Assembly: GCA_021155915.1 (NCBI GenBank)
Contig: JAJNBE010000013.1
Location: forward strand, 1-41,077
Source: Solimicrobium sp.
GTDB lineage: Bacteria > Pseudomonadota > Gammaproteobacteria > Burkholderiales > Burkholderiaceae_D
Reading direction: 5' to 3'
Length of the DNA stretch: 41,077 bases
Shown here: piece by piece, positions 36,055-41,077 of the stretch
Layout of the letters: each line of letters opens with the position of its first letter
Position numbering within the stretch: the stretch's first letter is position 1
The notes under the pieces: model-generated
Told to the model about the DNA's origin: nothing
Database searches by the model: none
Seen by the model: only the letters and a program-made list of their open reading frames with translations
Made by a program: the position numbers and the translations under genes

Positions 36055-37551
36055 TCATATCTCTCCATCTAGCCCTTCTTGCACATGTTCAGCCGCACGC
36101 AAGACAGCACGAGCTTTATTTTCTGTTTCTTGCCATTCGGTTTCGGGGACGGAGTCAGCAACGATCCCCGCCGCTGCTTGCACATAGAGCATGCCGTCTT
36201 TCAGTACGCCGGTGCGAATCGCAATCGCTAAATCCATTGCACCGCTAAACGATAAATAACCGCAGGCACCGCCGTAAATACCGCGCTTAGTGAGCTCTAA
36301 TTCATCAATAATTTCCATTGCACGTACCTTCGGTGCACCGGATAGCGTCCCCGCTGGAAAAGTGGCTTTCAATACGTCGAGATTAGACAGATTATCTTGC
36401 AACGTTGCTTCGACATTAGAGACAATGTGCTGAACATGCGAATATTTTTCGATGATCATTTGATCGGTCACATGCACAGTCCCGGTTTTAGCAATACGGC
36501 CTAAATCGTTACGGGCTAGATCGATAAGCATTACGTGCTCAGCAATTTCCTTAGGATCAGCCAATAAATCTAAAGCGAGTTGCTCATCTTGCACAACAGT
36601 CGTGCCGCGTGGCTTTGTCCCCGCTAAAGGACGAATGGTAACCGTATGACTGCCATCTTCCTGGCTTTCATTGCGTACCAAAATTTCCGGTGAAGAGCCA
36701 ATAATGTGCAGGTCACCAAAATTATAAAAATACATATACGGCGAGGGGTTTAATGAACGCAGGGCACGATATAAAGAAAGCGGCGCATCAACATAGGGTT
36801 TTTTAATCCGCTGACCAATTTGTACTTGCATTAAGTCACCCGCCCTAATGTACTCTTGGGCTTTGACGACCGCTTGCAAATAACTCGCCTTATCAAATTC
36901 TCGGATACTGTCCGTACGTACTGACCCCGACGTAATCGGCGCATCTACAGTCCGACGCAGCATTGCGCGTAATTCTTTTAACCGAACGCGCGCCTTAGAA
37001 AAAGCTTCTGGTATGGTCGGGTCGGCATAAACAATCAAATATAACTTTCCCGATAAGTTATCAATCACGGCTAATTCTTCGGTGAGCAGCAAACGAATAT
37101 CAGGCAAACCTAAATCGTCTTTTGGAGTGGAGTGTGCTAGCCGAGGTTCAATTTGGCGAACGGTGTCGTATCCAAAATAGCCTGCTAAGCCACCACAAAA
37201 GCGCGGTAATCCAGGGCGTACGGCAACTTTGAAACGTGCTTGAAACGCTGCGATAAATTCAAGCGGATTTCCAGAGTGGTTCTCAATTACTTTTCCGTGT
37301 TGCAGTATTTCACAGCGCTCGTTGTAACAGCGCAGGGATGTGCTCGCGGGAAGGCCGATAAATGAGTAGCGAGCCAGACGTTCACCGCGCACAACCGATT
37401 CTAGTAAAAAGGTATTTTTTCCGCCATGTTGACTCTGTGCTAATTTAAGGTACACGCTTAATGGCGTTTCTAAATCGGCAAATGCTTCATTGATTAAAGG
37501 GATGCGGTTATAGCCTTGGCTAGCCAAAGACTGAAATTCAATTTCGGTCAT
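36055..37551 (-). CDS. trpE: Anthranilate synthase component I
   Basis: TrpE converts chorismate and ammonia to anthranilate, the first step of tryptophan synthesis. The feedback-site motif LLESVVRGERLARYSFIG is near residue 48. The catalytic domain contains RPLAGTKPRG, MLIDLARNDLGRIA and FPAGTLSGAPKVRAMEI. Full length at 498 residues. In betaproteobacteria trpG, trpD and trpC follow directly; here an unrelated orphan gene does. TrpG must come from elsewhere, or the enzyme uses free ammonia. The 115-base gap from rpe holds no gph gene and no Trp-codon leader peptide that I can see. Confidence 0.97.
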   Translation of the reverse strand: MTEIEFQSLASQGYNRIPLINEAFADLETPLSVYLKLAQSQHGGKNTFLLESVVRGERLARYSFIGLPASTSLRCYNERCEILQHGKVIENHSGNPLEFIAAFQARFKVAVRPGLPRFCGGLAGYFGYDTVRQIEPRLAHSTPKDDLGLPDIRLLLTEELAVIDNLSGKLYLIVYADPTIPEAFSKARVRLKELRAMLRRTVDAPITSGSVRTDSIREFDKASYLQAVVKAQEYIRAGDLMQVQIGQRIKKPYVDAPLSLYRALRSLNPSPYMYFYNFGDLHIIGSSPEILVRNESQEDGSHTVTIRPLAGTKPRGTTVVQDEQLALDLLADPKEIAEHVMLIDLARNDLGRIAKTGTVHVTDQMIIEKYSHVQHIVSNVEATLQDNLSNLDVLKATFPAGTLSGAPKVRAMEIIDELELTKRGIYGGACGYLSFSGAMDLAIAIRTGVLKDGMLYVQAAAGIVADSVPETEWQETENKARAVLRAAEHVQEGLDGEI

Positions 37552-37666
37552 GATTTTTTCTGTTCACGAGAGGGATTAAATGATAAAACTCAGGCAATCG
37601 TCATACTTCAACCGGTCGCAAGGCGTTACCAAACTGATCAAATTTTACTTCTCCGAACTACTATAA

Positions 37667-38344
37667 TTAATTGACGGCAGCTAATTCAAGGCGCATTTTT
37701 CCAATAACGGCTGCATAGTCCGGCTTACCAAAAATGGCCGAGCCTGCCACGAATGTATCTGCTCCTGCACGAGCAATCTCAGCAATATTTTCGGGGTTAA
37801 CGCCTCCATCCACTTGCAGCATGATTTCCCGCCCTGATTCGTTAATTAATCTTTTGAGTTCAACAATTTTTTTTAAGGTATGGGGGATAAATGCTTGACC
37901 ACCAAATCCCGGATTTACCGACATAAGTAATATCAAGTCTAGTTTATCTATCACATGCTCTAAATAATGTAAGGAAGTTCCAGGATTAAATGCCAATCCT
38001 GCTTTGCAACCATGATCACGAATCAATTGCAAACTACGGTCTAAATGCTCTGTTGCTTCAGGATGAAAACAAATAATGTTGGCACCTGCTTTGGCAAAAT
38101 CCGGAATAATCCGATCGACAGGTTTGACCATTAAATGCACATCGATCGGTACCTGTACATGGGGTCGGATCGCCTGGCAGATGAGCGGCCCGACTGTTAG
38201 ATTCGGAACATAATGATTGTCCATGACATCAAAATGGATCATATCTGCCCCCGCGGCGACGACTTGACGAACTTCCTCTCCCAAACGGGCAAAGTCGGCG
38301 GATAAGATGCTAGGGGCAATGCGATAAGTGGGTGTTTGGCTCAT
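37667..38344 (-). CDS. rpe: Ribulose-phosphate 3-epimerase
   Basis: TIM-barrel enzyme of the pentose phosphate pathway that interconverts ribulose 5-phosphate and xylulose 5-phosphate. Characteristic segments are [34 protein letters not shown] with the catalytic Asp and metal His, [10 protein letters not shown] and the phosphate-binding VDGGVNPEN. At 225 residues it is full length. rpe-gph-trpE is the usual order; gph is missing here. Confidence 0.97.
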   Translation of the reverse strand: MSQTPTYRIAPSILSADFARLGEEVRQVVAAGADMIHFDVMDNHYVPNLTVGPLICQAIRPHVQVPIDVHLMVKPVDRIIPDFAKAGANIICFHPEATEHLDRSLQLIRDHGCKAGLAFNPGTSLHYLEHVIDKLDLILLMSVNPGFGGQAFIPHTLKKIVELKRLINESGREIMLQVDGGVNPENIAEIARAGADTFVAGSAIFGKPDYAAVIGKMRLELAAVN

Positions 38345-38500
38345 GGTTGATGCTGAAATAAGTTCGAGGTTAAGAAGAGTGCGGTTATTTTACATGGGAG
38401 AACAATAAGTCGGCGATAATCCTTAGGCCAAATTACTTGCTTTGGACGCAAATTTAGTGTCGAATGGTTGCACTTTTTTGAGTTAAAAATAAGGCTGCTA

Positions 38501-38875
38501 ATGAAATTGTATGAATTTAGTGTTTCAGTAACGACGAAGTATTTAGGTCAGCAATCTAATCCTTCCGCTTTGAGATATGTCTTTTCTTACACGATCATCA
38601 TCAAAAATACAGGAACGGTAAGAGCGCAACTCATAGCAAGGCATTGGTTCATCAAAGATGCTAATGGCAGAGAAGAGCAAGTCCGCGGCTTGGGCGTAGT
38701 TGGTTATCAACCGGTGCTAGAGCCCGGACAGCAATTTGAATATACCAGCGGCGCAGTATTGCAAGCGCCGTTTGGAAGTATGAACGGTACCTATTTATGT
38801 GTCGCCGAAGATGGCGAGCAATTCAATGCGCTTATACCCGAATTTATATTGTCATTACCAAGAACACTGCATTAA
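38501..38875 (+). CDS. apaG: ApaG (DUF525) protein
   Basis: A 124-residue ApaG-type protein with a fibronectin-III-like beta fold, named for its link with Ap4A metabolism genes; the biochemical role is unclear. Diagnostic parts are VSVTTKYLGQQSNP, RHWFIKDANGREEQVRGLGVVGYQP and PGQQFEYTSGAVLQAPFGSMNGTY. The ATG at 38501 has AAGG upstream and gives the normal N-terminus; a TTG 11 codons earlier is less likely. It diverges from rpe, and mltA follows on the same strand. Confidence 0.95.
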   Translation: MKLYEFSVSVTTKYLGQQSNPSALRYVFSYTIIIKNTGTVRAQLIARHWFIKDANGREEQVRGLGVVGYQPVLEPGQQFEYTSGAVLQAPFGSMNGTYLCVAEDGEQFNALIPEFILSLPRTLH

Positions 38876-38876
38876 T

Positions 38877-38981
38877 TTACTTTTTATCATCGGGTGGTCG
38901 GGGGCCAGAGAACATGGTCCACCAAACAATTAATGCTAATACTAAAAAAGCCCCAAATGCTTCCGCAAATACCAACCACAT
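38877..38981 (-). CDS. 34-aa single-pass membrane microprotein
   Basis: A small open frame on the minus strand between apaG and mltA. It has an ATG preceded by GGAGAGAC at good spacing and encodes an N-terminal membrane helix (MWLVFAEAFGAFLVLALIVW) followed by WTMFSGPRPPDDKK, a short positively ended tail. The composition is exactly that of a bacterial membrane microprotein, and the frame fills the gap with only one base between its stop codon and the apaG stop. Its start lies nine bases from the mltA start, on the opposite strand. I recall similar short proteins in betaproteobacteria but cannot name a family. Confidence 0.6.
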   Translation of the reverse strand: MWLVFAEAFGAFLVLALIVWWTMFSGPRPPDDKK

Positions 38982-38990
38982 AGTCTCTCC

Positions 38991-40205
38991 ATGTCTAAAA
39001 GAATCCATAGTGTACTGTTGTTGTCCTCTTTTGTGCTGTTGTTAGTCGCTTGTCAATCGACAGTCCTCAAAAAAAGTGAGCTAACCGAGCCCCCTAAGCA
39101 AAATCTACCCGTTCAATCCGCTCTATCGAATTCGAAAGCGCGTTTTAAATTGTTGAATTACTCCTCTCTGCCTGGCTGGAATGAAGACGATTTCACAGAA
39201 GCCTGGCCGGCGTTTAAAGCCTCCTGTAACGTGTTGCGAAATAGGCATGATTGGCAAGAATTGTGTGCTATAGCAGAAGGCGTAAATGTGGCCGACAGTA
39301 TCGCTATTCATCATTTTTTTGAGGCTTTTTTCAATCCCTACCAAGTTATTGATTCAGAGGGGATCGAATCGGGATTAATTACTGGTTACTATGAACCCTT
39401 GTTGAAGGGATCGCGTCAACGGGGCGGCGTCTATCAAACACCGTTGTATAAGGTGCCAAGTGATTTACTCATTGTTGATATGGCAAGCTTATATCCTCAG
39501 CTAAAAGGAATGCGATTGCGGGGCCGCTTAGTCGGTAACAAAGTGGTTCCCTATGCCAATCGCGCTGAGCTATTGCAATCAGATGCATTGGCAGGACAAG
39601 AAATTTGTTGGGTTGATGATCCCGTTGATGCTTTTTTCTTACAAATTCAAGGTTCGGGACGAGTATGGTTGACCGACTCGAAGGAAACGATCAGATTAGC
39701 TTATGCGGACCAAAATGGACAACCCTATAGATCAGTTGGGCGCTATTTGGTCGATAAGGGTGAATTAAAGCTGGAGCAAGCGTCAGCGCAAGGTATTAAA
39801 AATTGGATAGCAAACAATGCTACTCGTGAAAATGAACTATTAAATGCCAATCCCAGTTATGTTTTTTTTAAAGAAGAGAGAATTACTGATCCGAATATCG
39901 GTCCCAAAGGAGCTTTGGGGGTAGCGTTAAGCGAAAAACGGTCGATTGCAATTGACCCTAAATTTTTACCTTTAGGGGCGCCGGTGTTTATTGAGACCAC
40001 TCAGCCTGATTCGACTTTGCCTCTGAAGCGATTAATGATGGCACAAGACACAGGTGGCGCAATACAAGGAGCAATTCGCGCCGACTTTTTCTGGGGTTTT
40101 GGAACCCGAGCTGGTGAAATGGCGGGACGAATGAAACAGCGCGGCAAATTATGGATCTTGTGGCCAAAACTTGCCAGCCTACCACTAGGTGAACTAACTA
40201 ATTAG
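38991..40205 (+). CDS. mltA: Membrane-bound lytic transglycosylase A
   Basis: MltA cleaves peptidoglycan glycan strands with formation of 1,6-anhydromuramic acid. It carries a lipoprotein signal ([15 protein letters not shown]), so it sits on the outer membrane. The MltA core has [31 protein letters not shown] and the C-terminal 3D domain with the conserved aspartates in [10 protein letters not shown] and RADFFWGFG. At 404 residues it is full length. No Shine-Dalgarno sequence precedes the ATG, because that DNA is the ribosome binding site of the opposing microprotein. Confidence 0.95.
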   Translation: MSKRIHSVLLLSSFVLLLVACQSTVLKKSELTEPPKQNLPVQSALSNSKARFKLLNYSSLPGWNEDDFTEAWPAFKASCNVLRNRHDWQELCAIAEGVNVADSIAIHHFFEAFFNPYQVIDSEGIESGLITGYYEPLLKGSRQRGGVYQTPLYKVPSDLLIVDMASLYPQLKGMRLRGRLVGNKVVPYANRAELLQSDALAGQEICWVDDPVDAFFLQIQGSGRVWLTDSKETIRLAYADQNGQPYRSVGRYLVDKGELKLEQASAQGIKNWIANNATRENELLNANPSYVFFKEERITDPNIGPKGALGVALSEKRSIAIDPKFLPLGAPVFIETTQPDSTLPLKRLMMAQDTGGAIQGAIRADFFWGFGTRAGEMAGRMKQRGKLWILWPKLASLPLGELTN

Positions 40206-40227
40206 CTTATTAAGAGGAAAAGTAAAG

Positions 40228-41004
40228 ATGAACTATGAAGCGATTTTGGTGGAGGTAAAAGATAAAGTTGGCGTGATTACTTTAAATCGGCCAAAAGCAC
40301 TCAATGCGTTGAATGATCAATTAATGGACGAATTAGCTCATGCACTGAGCCAATTTGATCAAAACGAACAAATTGGTTGTATCGTATTGGCTGGAAGTGA
40401 AAAAGCGTTTGCTGCAGGAGCTGATATTCCTCTGATGGCAAATTACACATTCATGGATGCATTTAATGGAAATTTTGTTACTCGTAATTGGGAGCATATA
40501 CTGCAAATCAGAAAACCGGTGATTGCAGCTGTGGGCGGTTATGCATTGGGCGGAGGGTGCGAATTGGCGATGATGTGCGATTTTATCATTGCCGCTGAAA
40601 CTGCCAAGTTTGGACAGCCTGAAATTAAATTAGGCACCATTCCCGGATGTGGAGGAACGCAGCGGTTGCCACGTGCGATTTCTAAATCAAAAGCCATGGA
40701 CTTATGCTTAACTGGGCGCATGATGAACGCATGCGAAGCCGAGCGGGCAGGATTAGTTTCAAGAGTTGTTCCTCCTGAGAAATTAATGGAAGAGGCATTA
40801 ACAGCTGCAGCAACCATCGCAAGCATGTCTCTTCCAATTGTGATGATGATCAAAGATTCTGTAAATCGTGCATTTGAAACCACGCTCTCTGAAGGTGTTC
40901 GATATGAGCGCCATATGTTCCACAGCACATTTGCTTCCAAAGATCAAAAAGAAGGAATGAACGCTTTTTTAGAAAAGCGCTTGCCAAAGTTCAACAACCT
41001 TTGA
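40228..41004 (+). CDS. Enoyl-CoA hydratase
   Basis: Crotonase-family enzyme that hydrates 2-enoyl-CoA in beta-oxidation. The oxyanion hole is in [12 protein letters not shown] and [13 protein letters not shown]; the catalytic glutamates are Glu112 (GGGCELAM) and Glu132 ([16 protein letters not shown]). At 258 residues it closely resembles short-chain enoyl-CoA hydratase (ECHS1/PaaF type), but the substrate cannot be fixed from sequence alone. A strong ribosome binding site (AAGAGGAAAAG) precedes the ATG, 22 bases after the mltA stop. Confidence 0.93.
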   Translation: MNYEAILVEVKDKVGVITLNRPKALNALNDQLMDELAHALSQFDQNEQIGCIVLAGSEKAFAAGADIPLMANYTFMDAFNGNFVTRNWEHILQIRKPVIAAVGGYALGGGCELAMMCDFIIAAETAKFGQPEIKLGTIPGCGGTQRLPRAISKSKAMDLCLTGRMMNACEAERAGLVSRVVPPEKLMEEALTAAATIASMSLPIVMMIKDSVNRAFETTLSEGVRYERHMFHSTFASKDQKEGMNAFLEKRLPKFNNL

Positions 41005-41010
41005 TATAGT
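40981..41010 (+). promoter_or_regulatory. Promoter with GC-rich discriminator at right edge
   Basis: TTGCCA (40981-40986) and TATAGT (41005-41010) are 18 bases apart and overlap the end of the hydratase gene. The -10 is followed by TCGCCTCCCGC, a GC-rich discriminator of the type found at stringently controlled stable-RNA promoters. The controlled gene lies beyond the window. Confidence 0.4.
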
Positions 41011-41077
41011 TCGCCTCCCGCTAAAAAGGCGGCAGTAAAAGTAGGTAGAAATAAAGGCAGGCAGCGGATTGCGGGTT

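Noticed and set aside
37552..37666. Trp leader peptide and attenuator before trpE
   Set aside because: No run of TGG codons and no terminator-like hairpin in the spacer.
38797..39045. 82-codon plus-strand frame across the apaG-mltA gap
   Set aside because: Out of frame with both genes, starts inside apaG and overlaps the better supported minus-strand microprotein.

Overview
The window looks like chromosomal DNA of a betaproteobacterium, closest in gene order to Burkholderiales. The evidence is families and neighbourhoods typical of that class: ntrX-ntrY-DUF4390-rsmB, DUF1840, DUF3567, ubiB-ubiJ-ubiE-DUF971-HIT, the large DUF3683 FAD/Fe-S protein next to ilvA-queF, and ptsN-hprK-rapZ / mutY-mutM / TPR-lolB-ispE-tRNA-Gln-prs-rplY. 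The DNA is moderately AT-rich. Several conserved neighbourhoods are broken or thinned: trpE has no trpG/trpD/trpC after it, there is no gph between rpe and trpE, there is no rpoN/hpf before ptsN, and DUF493 stands apart from lipB/lipA. Orphan genes with no recognisable homology and non-coding repeats sit at some of these breaks. I infer a host-associated or intracellular betaproteobacterium with genome reduction and some accessory, possibly effector, genes. The species is not identifiable from the sequence alone.

Layout. 1-3.0 kb: an orphan 307-aa gene, hairpin-rich intergenic DNA, DUF493 and DUF3567 genes, and the eroded remains of a gene. 3.0-10.4 kb (minus strand): two-component system NtrY/NtrX, DUF4390, the 16S rRNA methyltransferase RsmB, DUF1840, a lipoprotein and a DacC-type D,D-carboxypeptidase. 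10.4-13.3 kb: a hairpin element, an alpha/beta hydrolase, a 2Fe-2S ferredoxin, repeat copy A, and an orphan 402-aa gene with a possible U-box-like C-terminus. 13.5-17.3 kb: a ubiquinone block (UbiB, UbiJ, UbiE) with DUF971 and HIT proteins. 17.3-17.8 kb: repeat copy B. 17.8-24.7 kb: DUF3683 oxidoreductase (minus), then ilvA and queF (plus).

24.8-34.8 kb: ptsN-hprK-rapZ (nitrogen-PTS and small-RNA control), mutY-mutM (8-oxoguanine repair, minus strand), TPR lipoprotein-lolB-ispE, tRNA-Gln, prs and rplY. 34.8-36.0 kb: a double hairpin and an orphan gene. 36-38.3 kb: trpE and rpe (minus). 38.5-41.0 kb: apaG, a 34-residue membrane microprotein on the minus strand, mltA and an enoyl-CoA hydratase gene, with a strong promoter-like signal running off the right edge.

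Most of the window is housekeeping. The parts most worth a second look are the three orphan genes, a dispersed repeat family seen in at least two long copies plus two end fragments, several long perfect hairpins, a 12-bp in-frame minisatellite inside lolB, an NtrX-like regulator without its AAA+ domain, and the microprotein. No CRISPR array, intact insertion sequence, prophage or defence operon was seen.
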